Source of the DNA: a virus | IMG/VR virus record: IMGVR_UViG_3300030451_002185 | Span: 1 to 32,460 of that record | Reading direction: 5' to 3' (one strand) | DNA: 32,460 nt | In this document: positions 1 to 7,804 of the stretch, one piece after another | How the letters are laid out: every line of letters starts with the position of its first letter | Position numbering within the stretch: position 1 is the stretch's first letter | The notes under the pieces: model-generated | What the model was told of the DNA's origin: nothing | Databases searched by the model: none | Seen by the model: the letters and a program-made list of their open reading frames with translations, nothing else | Position numbers and translations under genes: made by a program

Positions 1-1376
1 AGGTGTGCACGAACTTCTGTTGCACTAGGTCCTACGTAGGTAAATCTACCTGTAGCAGAGTCATATGTAAGAGATCCGTCTCCGCTATCATCAAGAAGAC
101 TGATTGCATTTCTTACACGTTGCTCTGTGAAATATCTGTTTGAACTATCCTCTGCAACATCTGCAGTCGTTTTAGTTGCAAGTGCACTATCGAACCTTGC
201 GTCTGTGTAATATAAGTTCAGACCTTCTGCAAGAGAGTCGGTTGTCTTTGTTAGGAACCTGACATCAAATGCTGAATCCACACGTGCTGTTGTGTAGTAA
301 AAATTAGTTGCCGAGTCTTCTGGTAAACCTGCAGTCGTTGTTTGAAGCAAGTCTGAATCGAACCCTGCATAAGAACCATCAATAGTACCGCGTGATCCAT
401 CAGGACCTTGAAGGGTAATATTCGGTGCAAGAACATTTCGGTTGAAGTTCCAAGTGTCTGCAGTTGCTTTATAGAAAAGTTGTGCGTTTGCACCACCAAC
501 CGTAATACCTGCAGAGTCTGCCGCATTTGCATCTGCCGCACTATCAGCAAGAACAATGTTCTTATCGTTTATTGTTAGTTCTGTTGAGTTGATTGTAGTG
601 GTTGTACCATCTACTTGCAAGTCACCTTGGATAATTACTCTACCGCCAGAACCTTGAGGATGAGCATCAATAACGATAGGTGAGTTTGCAGAACTAATAA
701 TCTGGTTGTTGCCGATAGTCATATCGCCAACTTGCATAGAACTTAGATTGATTGGTGCAGACTCAAGTGTTATCTGTATTTCTACACCATCTGGAATATC
801 TCTTCGTTTGGTAAGAATATTGTCATCACCAATGATATTGAGTTTATCACCTGCAATGATAACACCATCGCCAGATGTATTCTCATCGGCATTTCCTACT
901 ACGAGATCTAAATTATCTACGTAATGTTTTGTGGCGGCATCTTGGTTTTGAGTTGGGTTTGCAACATTGATAAGTCTGTCGCTATCCATGTCTATGGTGT
1001 TGTTGAACCCTGACAGTTTCAAAGCACCAGAAGTAGAACTGATTGTATTCTCGTTGAGTTCTAGATCGTCTACCTTGAATGCTAAGTCTTGAGTTTGTAG
1101 TTTAGCATTAGCATCAACGATAAGAGCACGTTCAGGTTGTATCTTACCTTTAGGTGCACTAAGAAGACCTGTATGATATTCACCACCAATAGTAACGTAT
1201 TGACTAGCATAACCATTTGCATTAGTAGGACCTACACCAATGAAAAGTCTATCACCACCATCTGAATCACCAGTGACATAGGTATAACCCATTTCACCGA
1301 TTTTGAGAATGTTGGCACCTTCTAAACCTTCAAGTGTTGGCGTGGTTGAGGAGGTTTTTATTCGGATGATTGCCAT
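1..1376 (-). CDS. Tail fibre/whisker-type structural protein (C-terminus cut by window edge)
   Basis: I translated this from the ATG at 1374-1376; the frame stays open to base 1, so 458 residues are visible and the C-terminus is missing. The N-terminus reads MAIIRIKTSS, followed by a beta-rich region with many Gly, Asp and Asn residues. From about residue 345 there are at least three copies of a 25-30 residue unit of the kind LxEGxNLYYTxARxDSA, a repeat well known in fibre proteins of marine myoviruses. The gene abuts the preceding one (its stop ends at 1377), so the two are probably co-translated from the late promoter at 1994-2001. The likely role is a virion surface or adsorption protein; the exact subunit is not recognised. 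The receptor-binding tip, if any, lies outside the window. Confidence 0.7.
   Translation of the reverse strand, partial: MAIIRIKTSSTTPTLEGLEGANILKIGEMGYTYVTGDSDGGDRLFIGVGPTNANGYASQYVTIGGEYHTGLLSAPKGKIQPERALIVDANAKLQTQDLAFKVDDLELNENTISSTSGALKLSGFNNTIDMDSDRLINVANPTQNQDAATKHYVDNLDLVVGNADENTSGDGVIIAGDKLNIIGDDNILTKRRDIPDGVEIQITLESAPINLSSMQVGDMTIGNNQIISSANSPIVIDAHPQGSGGRVIIQGDLQVDGTTTTINSTELTINDKNIVLADSAADANAADSAGITVGGANAQLFYKATADTWNFNRNVLAPNITLQGPDGSRGTIDGSYAGFDSDLLQTTTAGLPEDSATNFYYTTARVDSAFDVRFLTKTTDSLAEGLNLYYTDARFDSALATKTTADVAEDSSNRYFTEQRVRNAISLLDDSGDGSLTYDSATGRFTYVGPSATEVRAH
100..340 (-). repeat. Protein-level YYTxAR repeats in the fibre gene
   Basis: Three imperfect in-frame repeats of about 25-28 codons encode FYYTTARVDSAF, LYYTDARFDSAL and RYFTEQRVRNAI. 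Each is preceded by a Lys-Thr-Thr or Leu-Pro/Ala-Glu element. They are diverged at the DNA level, so this is a structural protein repeat and not a recent DNA duplication. The array may continue beyond the window edge. Confidence 0.7.
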
Positions 1377-1598
1377 CTAGAACGTTCCCCCTTTGAGTTC
1401 TATTCCCTCGATTTCACCAACTGCTTCCCATCTACCTGTAGATGAATTATACTGAATAATATTTCCATGTTGCAGTGCTGATACGTCTACGTCTGCAAGA
1501 TCGCCAAGTCTTTGAATACCTGCACCCACCACTCTCTTGACTGGTGTGCCTATTCTGATCTTGCGTATATGTGTTTGTACTGGGGGTTGTTCTGCCAT
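1377..1598 (-). CDS. Small fibre-like structural protein, 73 aa
   Basis: The protein begins MAEQPPVQTHIRKIRIG. Its middle part has the LADVDVSALQHGNIIQYNSS / GRWEAV pattern, which recurs in phage tail-fibre proteins as a short beta-strand module (LSDV...G..L.Y......W). The stop and start codons abut the neighbours at 1376 and 1599 with no spacer, so the protein belongs to one translationally linked group of three structural genes. At 73 residues it may be a linker or adaptor on the baseplate periphery or fibre. The function is inferred from composition and context only. Confidence 0.6.
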   Translation of the reverse strand: MAEQPPVQTHIRKIRIGTPVKRVVGAGIQRLGDLADVDVSALQHGNIIQYNSSTGRWEAVGEIEGIELKGGTF

Positions 1599-1949
1599 TT
1601 ATGTCACCGATGGACTCACTCGTATCTTGCCTTCAAGTATTCTTTCAATGATAGTATTTCCATTAGAGTCTTGATAAGATAACTCTATATCGTAAACATA
1701 ATTACCAACACGGAGAGCGTCTGTTTGAATGTTATTTAAAGAGCAAGTTATTATTCCATCGGAAGGTGGTGCATTGACTGCAGATAGAAACTCTGTAGTA
1801 TCGGAAGAATCGGAGTTGTAGTTCCTCTTCATCTTTGCCGCTACGCCATAGTTAGTTAAATTTTTGGGATTTCCACTGGTATCGACAAGTTCCAATTGAA
1901 TTGCAATATCTGAACCCTTGTCAAAGGTGAATTTTTCGTACTCTGCCAT
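1599..1949 (-). CDS. Ig-like baseplate/fibre accessory protein, 116 aa
   Basis: The protein begins MAEYEKFTFDKGSDIAIQLELVD and ends with GNYVYDIELSYQD followed by EGKIRVSPSVT. This strand pattern matches the small beta-sandwich (BppU N-terminal-like) domains common at phage baseplates and fibre bases. It is the first gene downstream of a perfect late promoter at 1994-2001, with a leader of about 40 nt, and heads a three-gene run into the fibre gene at the left edge. The start at 1949 is the only ATG that fits the N-terminal pattern; a GGGA lies just upstream. The precise partner is unknown. Confidence 0.6.
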   Translation of the reverse strand: MAEYEKFTFDKGSDIAIQLELVDTSGNPKNLTNYGVAAKMKRNYNSDSSDTTEFLSAVNAPPSDGIITCSLNNIQTDALRVGNYVYDIELSYQDSNGNTIIERILEGKIRVSPSVT

Positions 1950-1993
1950 TTCCCAATCCGATACTAAGTAACTCGTTCATGATTTGTTACGTT

Positions 1994-2001
1994 TATTTAT
2001 A
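1994..2001 (-). promoter_or_regulatory. T4-type late promoter (TATAAATA)
   Basis: The minus strand reads a perfect TATAAATA here, in the 56-base gap between the kinase-like gene and the 116-aa gene. Transcription would start near 1988, about 40 nt before the ATG at 1949. T4-like late promoters use this octamer, read by the phage sigma factor gp55 with the sliding clamp, so the three leftmost structural genes have their own late transcript. Confidence 0.8.
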
Positions 2002-2005
2002 ATAA

Positions 2006-2500
2006 TTAAGAAGACCAGAACCCATTCTTTAAATCTATTGCATCATTTATTTCAATACTAATGTTGTTAATATACTTCTTCCATTGGGATTGTCTCTCTT
2101 CTTCAGACATTAGATAGTAACATTCGAAGTCAACATAGTATAGTGTATCGGATTTTTTCTCTATAATAAAGTTTTCAGGTTTCAGATCGGCAAACCCCCA
2201 GTCGCCCTTGATATCCACCATGTCTTCCTTTATTGCCTGTTGCCAGTTTCTAAATGTGGTTGCCCCCAGTTGTCTACCCTTTATAAATTCTATTTCAAAT
2301 AAAATTCTATTGTCAACCATTTCATAGTTGAACCTAGGGATCTTTATCCTGTTGAAGTCTTCTCTCTGGAGTCTATCTAATCTAATTCTCCAGTGTTCCT
2401 TGTCATAGGTCTCTTCGTTGAAGATCATTTCTTTTCTTAAACTGAACGAGGATGCTAGAACAAACTTGCCACTTCTTTTGTACCATCTAGTTAAATCCAT
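2006..2500 (-). CDS. Miniature protein kinase-like fold protein, 164 aa
   Basis: The central motif FADLKPENFII (residues 103-113) matches the kinase catalytic loop HRDLKPEN, keeping Asp105, Lys107 and Asn110. About 14 residues later comes YYVDFE (121-126), in the place of the metal-binding DFG, keeping Asp124. Before it, LFEIEFIKGRQLG (67-79) resembles the hinge 'EYIEG.SL' of kinases, and Lys23 with Glu35 could be the beta-3 Lys and alpha-C Glu. All core ATP-site residues therefore have candidates in only 164 residues. The C-lobe beyond DFx is very short, so a protein substrate groove is missing; a sugar, lipid or small-molecule kinase (LPS-kinase or APH-like) is as likely. It is divergent from the glycosyltransferase block with 16 bases between start codons, and no good Shine-Dalgarno is seen. 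Confidence 0.6.
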   Translation of the reverse strand: MDLTRWYKRSGKFVLASSFSLRKEMIFNEETYDKEHWRIRLDRLQREDFNRIKIPRFNYEMVDNRILFEIEFIKGRQLGATTFRNWQQAIKEDMVDIKGDWGFADLKPENFIIEKKSDTLYYVDFECYYLMSEEERQSQWKKYINNISIEINDAIDLKNGFWSS

Positions 2501-2528
2501 AGTAATATATAGTTGTATGAAGATTATA
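2501..2528. promoter_or_regulatory. Divergent start region of accessory block (possible host-type -10)
   Basis: Only 16 bases separate the two divergent start codons (2500 minus, 2517 plus). A perfect TATAAT lies on the minus strand at 2523-2528, about 23 bases upstream of the kinase-like ATG, but its -35 is poor. TAATAT at 2503-2508 could serve the plus strand. No late-promoter octamer serves either gene, so host-sigma (early) expression is possible. This is weak evidence. Confidence 0.2.
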
Positions 2529-3056
2529 TTATTAAAGCATGGCGATAAATATAATGCAGAGGACGTAAATCGTCAAGCAGAAAAAATAAGAGAATACTGC
2601 GACCATGAAATTTTGTGCTTGACAGAAGATCCAACTGGTGTTATAATAGGTATAACCCCTATACCTGAGAGACCGAGGTTAACTAAATGGTGGAACAAGT
2701 TACATGCCTTTAGATCTGATTTTCCAATCATGGATAGATGTGTTCTTTTTGATTTGGATATTGACATTATTGGTAATCCTTTTCCTACCATAGAAAAGAT
2801 AAACTGGGACAAACCTCACTTCATCCACGATTACTGGAAGAAGGATCTCGACCATCGCCCCCACGCATACGAGACAGAGATCAATAGTTCCATCTTCGCA
2901 TGGACTCCCCACAAGAACCCAGAGTTCTGGCAGATCTTTGCCTGTAATATAGATTACAATACTCGTAAGTACAAAGGAATAGATCGATACATCTGGGATC
3001 AAAAATTAAACTACGGAACATTTGATGACGAAATACATACAAACATCGTTCTTTGA
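2517..3056 (+). CDS. GT-A fold glycosyltransferase, 179 aa
   Basis: The translation from ATG 2517 begins MKIILLKHGDKYNAEDVNR. It has the order expected of a small nucleotide-sugar transferase: a Rossmann-like first strand, ILCLTEDPTG (32-41), TKWWNKLHAFR (56-66) and the metal-binding FDLDIDIIG (78-86), which is a DxD motif. The upstream in-frame ATG at 2418 would add 33 residues with no family resemblance and run into the divergent gene, so 2517 is preferred. At 179 residues it is short for the fold, and the acceptor-binding part is probably reduced. The next gene starts inside its 3' end. Substrate and acceptor are unknown; context suggests glycan building or decoration with the next three genes. 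Confidence 0.75.
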   Translation: MKIILLKHGDKYNAEDVNRQAEKIREYCDHEILCLTEDPTGVIIGITPIPERPRLTKWWNKLHAFRSDFPIMDRCVLFDLDIDIIGNPFPTIEKINWDKPHFIHDYWKKDLDHRPHAYETEINSSIFAWTPHKNPEFWQIFACNIDYNTRKYKGIDRYIWDQKLNYGTFDDEIHTNIVL

Positions 3057-3663
3057 TAACAAGGTTCTACCTCTACTAAGTTTTCTCTATACTGATACGA
3101 TGTATGGAAAGAACTTTGATTACTATAGAATAAAAGATATCTTAGATCAATACGACCCCAAACAAATAGAATGTAAGCAATGGGTTGTAGACGAACTCTT
3201 GCAGTTTGTAAACAAAGAAGATGAGATTGCAGTCATAGGTGGTTGGTATGGATTGATGTCTCACATGCTTGCAGAATGTCTAGACAATACTATAATGGAT
3301 TATGAACTAGATGCAATCTGTATTGAACTGCATTACAGATTAAAAGTGCACGACAATATCATGATAGAGTTAAAAGATGGGTTTGATATTTTTGAAAGCA
3401 CAGAACTTAATGGGGAAGACAAAATAATAATTTGTACTGCCTGTGAGCACATTGATAGAGAAGATCTCTATGGTGCGATATCCATGAAGAATCCAAAATC
3501 TCTTATAGTCCTACAATCTAATAATATGTCTCACATTGATAGTCACGTCAACTGTCATAAGTCTCTCGATCACTTTATAGAATCTTTGCCAAAGATGAAT
3601 ATTCTATACAAGGGCACAAAGAAGTTCGATGACTACGAAAGATACATGGTAATTGCACAATGA
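3025..3663 (+). CDS. Class I SAM-dependent methyltransferase, 212 aa
   Basis: DEIAVIGGWYGLMSHMLAE (66-84) is the SAM-binding motif I with a Gly-rich loop. YELDAICIEL (93-102) supplies the acidic end of strand 2, and IIICTACEHID (134-144) the strand 4 region. The C-terminal half (SLIVLQSNN through HVNCHKSLDHF) is typical of a phage-encoded methyltransferase group often found beside virion or sugar genes. A TTG at 3022 is in frame, but the ATG at 3025 is the simpler start. The gene overlaps the upstream glycosyltransferase by 32 bases and the next one by an ATGA, so the four plus-strand genes are translationally coupled. The methyl acceptor is unknown: a sugar, as for O-methylated glycans, or a small molecule. 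Confidence 0.7.
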   Translation: MTKYIQTSFFDNKVLPLLSFLYTDTMYGKNFDYYRIKDILDQYDPKQIECKQWVVDELLQFVNKEDEIAVIGGWYGLMSHMLAECLDNTIMDYELDAICIELHYRLKVHDNIMIELKDGFDIFESTELNGEDKIIICTACEHIDREDLYGAISMKNPKSLIVLQSNNMSHIDSHVNCHKSLDHFIESLPKMNILYKGTKKFDDYERYMVIAQ

Positions 3664-4514
3664 GAAAACTAATTTACAGTATGTACATCCATATTCCTGA
3701 TCATATGATAGAGAGAGAACATTCTGATTGCGAGATAACGAAAGATAAAACTCGTGAGACAACCAATAAGATGTTGCAAAATTATCACTATCTCAAGAAA
3801 AAACAACAAGAATATGCAGAAAAATGTGGTGCAGACTACATCTTGTATGAGTGGGATGATGACTATGAGTGGTTCAGGAAAGAGTTTTTTATAAGTAAAG
3901 AATACATAACTATGTACAATATAATAAACTTCTACAAAATCTTTCTCCTGTACCAACACTGGGATTATGATAAGATACTGTACCTAGACTTTGATGTCCT
4001 TCCCACCACCAATAAAAATGTCTTCGATGAATTAGACTTCGACTCTGGAATATTGTGCAGGGTAAACCACGAGGGACTATATTCCGTAAAGGATATGGAA
4101 ACTCACACTATCAGATCACCGAGGGCAAAATGGTGGAACACCAGAGAGTTACTTCTGGACGAAGGATTCGATGGAGAGAACGATGTCTACAATACTGGGA
4201 TTGTTGGCGCGACCCGAAAACACTTAGAGAAACTATCTTACTTCAAAGACTTTGAGGCATCTCTTGAGATGATGCACGAAAAGGCAACAGACGAAATGTA
4301 TCCCAATAAGATACGATCCATGTTTGGATATGACAACGAGACTTTGTTCAGTTACCTTATGCAGGTCAACGATGTAAAACTTAATGATATACCAGAAAAC
4401 TGGCACTTTATCATGAATCATAGATTTAGTTTTATTCCTGAGAGAGCAAACCTTGTTCATGTAATTAATAAAGATTTTGAGTATGCGAAAGATTATATTC
4501 AGCGTATGGTCTGA
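3660..4514 (+). CDS. GT-A fold glycosyltransferase, 284 aa
   Basis: The protein has KILYLDFDVLPTT (105-117), a DxD metal and nucleotide-sugar site after a CGADYILYEW segment, and DVYNTGIVGATR (175-186), the conserved second half of many small galactosyl/mannosyl-type transferases. The start overlaps the methyltransferase stop as ATGA, indicating coupled translation. It is clearly paralogous to the gene that follows it (same N-terminal MRK.I.S, same CGADY, same YLD.DV.P and NTG.. motifs), so the pair arose by duplication. It is likely cytoplasmic, since no signal peptide or membrane segment is seen. Donor and acceptor are unknown. Confidence 0.75.
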   Translation: MRKLIYSMYIHIPDHMIEREHSDCEITKDKTRETTNKMLQNYHYLKKKQQEYAEKCGADYILYEWDDDYEWFRKEFFISKEYITMYNIINFYKIFLLYQHWDYDKILYLDFDVLPTTNKNVFDELDFDSGILCRVNHEGLYSVKDMETHTIRSPRAKWWNTRELLLDEGFDGENDVYNTGIVGATRKHLEKLSYFKDFEASLEMMHEKATDEMYPNKIRSMFGYDNETLFSYLMQVNDVKLNDIPENWHFIMNHRFSFIPERANLVHVINKDFEYAKDYIQRMV

Positions 4515-5121
4515 TCTAGGAAGATCATGGTCAACGCATAAAGACGAACTGATAAGAAACCACAAAGACTATGCTAGGTTCTGTGGTGCAGACTATCATG
4601 TGTTTGAGGAAGATCTTGACTATACAGAGTTGATGTTTTTTAAGATCAAGAAAGCAGAAGAACTAACAGAGGTTTATGATGCTGTATTATATTTGGACGT
4701 AGATGTAATACCCAAGACTGTACTCTCTTTCTTCGATGCTCACGATCTGAACAATGTTTGTCTACACCAAACTCTCAAACCTGATTGGAAGATCAATCTA
4801 AAACAAATGATGTTGATAGATGATAATATTACTGGAAATGATTATATCTGTAACACTGGAGTTTTTGGTTTAAATAAAAAATCATCAGATCTGTTAAAGT
4901 TCTCGGATAGACTAGAAGAGGCAATGGAACTTCATAGTGAAATAGACAGTAATGATCTCTATCTACCGAACAATGAAGTTTATGTATCCTACATGATAGA
5001 AAAGTATAAAGTTCCTCTGAAGGATATTGGAATGCAATGGAATTTTATTTTAGATAAAAATTTCACAACCCCAACGGATGCCTGTTACTTCTTACATCAA
5101 TCTAATAAATTATTCAGATGA
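4483..5121 (+). CDS. GT-A fold glycosyltransferase, 212 aa (paralogue of preceding gene)
   Basis: From ATG 4483 the protein begins MRKIIFSVWSDLGRSW. It has RFCGADYHVFEED (32-44), AVLYLDVDVIPK (67-78) as the DxD region, and YICNTGVFGLNKK (121-133). A TTG at 4477 is also in frame, but ATG 4483 matches the start of its paralogue (MRKLIYS). The start lies 32 bases inside the preceding gene. The 3' end overlaps the convergent radical SAM gene by 25 bases (5097-5121). It is shorter than its paralogue by about 70 residues, mostly missing an insertion between the DxD and NTG motifs. It may act on a different step of the same glycan. Confidence 0.75.
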   Translation: MRKIIFSVWSDLGRSWSTHKDELIRNHKDYARFCGADYHVFEEDLDYTELMFFKIKKAEELTEVYDAVLYLDVDVIPKTVLSFFDAHDLNNVCLHQTLKPDWKINLKQMMLIDDNITGNDYICNTGVFGLNKKSSDLLKFSDRLEEAMELHSEIDSNDLYLPNNEVYVSYMIEKYKVPLKDIGMQWNFILDKNFTTPTDACYFLHQSNKLFR

Positions 5122-6293
5122 GGTGCTAGTTCGAATATATCCTCATCATTCATCCTAGCAATCAAACAGAAGTCAATCCATCTCAACATTCTCTCTCGCA
5201 TCTCTCTTACCTTGGGATCTGTTGTTGGTTCTATGCTTCTCATATTACCAATCCCACTTACCACTAATTTATCTGACCAGTAGACATCATGCTCATTTAC
5301 GTATTTGTATTCTTCAAGATAGTCAAAGAAGTTCTTCTTTCCTTCTTCTATCTGGTGGACAGGAAGATACAAAGGAGAACAATACATTGGAAAGGTCACG
5401 ATGTTTGCCATACTAATTCTTGCAACACCTTCTATATCTTTCCAGTAGTCTATTAGTTCTGGTAGATGCATCCAGTTATAGATCGATACTGTAGAGACAA
5501 TCACTATCTTACGTTTAGCATATTCATAGTAACGATTTATATTATTTACAGTCTTCTCAAAGTTGCCACCTCTAATCCAATTGTAAAGAGAACCGACACC
5601 GTCTATGCTTGCTTGGATATGCACCTCATCAATCTTGTGTAATAACTCAATGACTGACTTGGTTACTAATTGAAAGTTTGTACAGATCTCTACCCGACAC
5701 TTAGGGTTTGTGTCTGCGAGTTTCTGTAGTATCTTTATGTTGTTTGGATCTGCGAATGGTTCTCCACCCTTGATTGTCAGATGCTGTAGATGTGGAACGA
5801 TGTCTAAAACTTTATTGACATCTTCATCTGTCATCTTGTATTGTTGGGTGTGGAACTTATGGTTTTCATTTCTCCAGTGGAGTCCGATATCCACTGCTTC
5901 TTGCTCGTATGGTGCCCACTTTGAAGAGTATTTTCCACTACAAGTAACGCACATCTGATTACAAATATTACTAGTAGTAATTTCAAGAAAACGGATAGGT
6001 ATTGTTTCACTGGCAATATCCTCTTTGTACGTGGGAAAGTTGAACCTGTTATAGGAATCAAACCTAGCAATTCTACCTGCTTCCCAGTGGACTTTACAAA
6101 CATCACATTGTTCTGGAAAATCTTTTAATTTAAATCTTTTTCTGAGATCATCGTAAATATCTGAGTTGAAGAACTCAGTGATGTTGTCTATATTCTTTAT
6201 GTGTTCTACTGCTACATGATCCCCTGCACAACAGAGTACAATCTCACCTATAGGATTTATGGTGAGTCCTGTTTCGGGAACCATGCATTTCAT
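5097..6293 (-). CDS. Radical SAM protein with N-terminal twitch/SPASM-like domain, 398 aa
   Basis: CNQMCVTC (111-118) is a canonical CX3CX2C site for the SAM-binding 4Fe-4S cluster, followed by TIKGGEPF (173-180), the GGEP SAM-contact motif. The first 70 residues (LTINPIGEIVLCCAGD, then EQCDVCKVHW) form a small auxiliary-cluster domain with Cys3, Cys21, Cys22, Cys63 and Cys66, the twitch/SPASM pattern, here placed N-terminal. Such proteins modify peptides, carbohydrates or small molecules by 5'-deoxyadenosyl radical chemistry; the substrate here is unknown. The start overlaps the upstream 176-aa gene as ATGA at 6290-6293. No short precursor peptide was seen nearby, so sugar chemistry with the neighbouring glycosyltransferases or modification of a virion protein is the more natural guess. 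Confidence 0.8.
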   Translation of the reverse strand: MKCMVPETGLTINPIGEIVLCCAGDHVAVEHIKNIDNITEFFNSDIYDDLRKRFKLKDFPEQCDVCKVHWEAGRIARFDSYNRFNFPTYKEDIASETIPIRFLEITTSNICNQMCVTCSGKYSSKWAPYEQEAVDIGLHWRNENHKFHTQQYKMTDEDVNKVLDIVPHLQHLTIKGGEPFADPNNIKILQKLADTNPKCRVEICTNFQLVTKSVIELLHKIDEVHIQASIDGVGSLYNWIRGGNFEKTVNNINRYYEYAKRKIVIVSTVSIYNWMHLPELIDYWKDIEGVARISMANIVTFPMYCSPLYLPVHQIEEGKKNFFDYLEEYKYVNEHDVYWSDKLVVSGIGNMRSIEPTTDPKVREMRERMLRWIDFCLIARMNDEDIFELAPHLNNLLD

Positions 6294-6820
6294 TTTTTTA
6301 AATGATTTGAAATTACACTAAGAACTTCGTGAACATCTTTTGCCTTACGAATATTCTTTTTAAAATCTTTATCAGTGTCTTTAAGTTTATCCCATTCAAA
6401 CGTTGCCAACTTGAGAAGGAACAATCTCTCTCTGTTCTCTTCTTCTGTAGAGTCTTCCCTACTATCTAAAGTAAAGATTATTTCTAATATCTTTGTCATG
6501 TTTTGTTTGTTGAGATCATCTTTAGTGTCTGACAAGAATTTGTCATCTTTTGCAACACTATCGATAATTATTCTTTTGTGTGCTTCTTCCATCTCTTTCA
6601 ACCTGATATAGGTTCTTTCATAGAGATCTTCTAATGTAGCACATCTCCCAGTATTGTCAATAGGAGTTTTCAAAAACTTTTCCCACTCAGCATCGCCCTC
6701 TTCAGCAATGATGGTGTGACTATTATACTCTTTATTGTCGGGGTTAAACCAAACGGTTTCTAAAATTGTTCTTGCTTCATCAACGAAATAAGCATCAACA
6801 AATATATGATCATCATGCAT
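6290..6820 (-). CDS. Unknown acidic, helical protein, 176 aa
   Basis: This is not recognised. It begins MHDDHIFVDAYFVDEARTILETVWFN and turns strongly charged (runs of Asp, Glu and Lys) and probably helical from residue 70 onward. It has no Cys pairs, signal peptide or membrane segment. It starts 3 bases after the stop of the 326-aa structural protein and is coupled by ATGA to the radical SAM gene. It might be a chaperone or partner of that enzyme, or simply the last gene of the structural operon; the sequence does not decide. Confidence 0.55.
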   Translation of the reverse strand: MHDDHIFVDAYFVDEARTILETVWFNPDNKEYNSHTIIAEEGDAEWEKFLKTPIDNTGRCATLEDLYERTYIRLKEMEEAHKRIIIDSVAKDDKFLSDTKDDLNKQNMTKILEIIFTLDSREDSTEEENRERLFLLKLATFEWDKLKDTDKDFKKNIRKAKDVHEVLSVISNHLKK

Positions 6821-6823
6821 TTT

Positions 6824-7804
6824 TTACGCTTTCACTACTTTTAGTCTCCATGTATTTAGAGTTGCTAAAGTACCAGTCGGAAATTCCTGTGCTCGATAAT
6901 CATTTGCACTTGCCGCGTAAATATATCTCGTACTTGTCACACCAATAAGACCACTATTCGTCATAGCAGTACCCTTGGTAGTTCCACTACCATCAACATT
7001 ATATCTCAAAGTATATCCGCTTTGATCATAAATGTATTTTTTGATTAGTGGTGCAAATAAATTCTCGAACTCTGTGTCATTCATTTCACGAAGACCTGCA
7101 GGGTTGTTCACACCATTGCTAGTATAATCAATTATCAGAGGACGTGTAGGTGCAGAAGAATCTCCATTGTTTCTATACAATCGGAAGTTCGTTGTCGATC
7201 CTACAGGATCTTGATATGTTCCTGCAGTACCAATAGATGATGCCGCGTATCCACTTTGGTTTGTACTAGTATCAGTGAACACAACTCCCAGATCTGTACA
7301 GAGTCCAATACTTGTTGCTGTACTAATAAAGTATGCACCACCTGATAAACTTGATGATGTCCCTGTCCTTATATTCTCTATAGTTGGATTGATAAAAGTA
7401 TCAATAATATCTTGGAAAGACATCTCTCTAATATGCATTGCTCCATCTGCATACACTGGTTTTGCTTGATAGTTATCATAATCAACAATGCTTCCTGTAT
7501 CGTTTAGATTCTGAGAAATTTTATCATAAGTGTTTACTGTATAAGATGCCGCATCAGATGTTGAAGGATATGTTGTAACTGCTGGCCAATTTCCTGTAAC
7601 GTTTCTTGCGGCAGGACCTGATCTATATCGAGTATCCGACATTGATGGTGAAATATTACCATTGCTACTAACAACACTAAGAGACACAGAAGGATCTTGC
7701 ACATAAAGTGCGGCAATTTTTCTATGCATTGTACTGACATCTGAGTACGGTGATTCCTTTACCACCGTCCTACTGTCTGTAATCATTGGTCTACGTATTG
7801 TCAT
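6824..7804 (-). CDS. Probable virion structural protein, 326 aa
   Basis: No named family is recognised. The protein is rich in Ser, Thr, Asn, Gly and Tyr, has few charged stretches, and reads like an extended beta-structure: repeated Tyr-Thr/Ser-Gly segments, FISTATSIGLCTDLG at about 156-170 and RPLIIDYTSNG in the second half. The N-terminus begins MTIRRPMITDSRTVV. It shares one base (TAATG) with the 190-aa DSA-rich protein before it, so it belongs to the late structural operon. A baseplate-peripheral or short fibre subunit is the best guess. Confidence 0.55.
   Translation of the reverse strand: MTIRRPMITDSRTVVKESPYSDVSTMHRKIAALYVQDPSVSLSVVSSNGNISPSMSDTRYRSGPAARNVTGNWPAVTTYPSTSDAASYTVNTYDKISQNLNDTGSIVDYDNYQAKPVYADGAMHIREMSFQDIIDTFINPTIENIRTGTSSSLSGGAYFISTATSIGLCTDLGVVFTDTSTNQSGYAASSIGTAGTYQDPVGSTTNFRLYRNNGDSSAPTRPLIIDYTSNGVNNPAGLREMNDTEFENLFAPLIKKYIYDQSGYTLRYNVDGSGTTKGTAMTNSGLIGVTSTRYIYAASANDYRAQEFPTGTLATLNTWRLKVVKA

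Noticed and set aside
2418-2516. 33-residue N-terminal extension of the first glycosyltransferase
   Set aside because: It lies wholly antisense to the kinase-like gene and shows no family resemblance; the protein's typical first strand begins at ATG 2517.
5117-5147. GATGAGG...CCTCATC inverted repeat as a terminator at the convergent junction
   Set aside because: Only 7 bp, a 17-nt loop, no T-tract, and it lies inside the radical SAM coding sequence.
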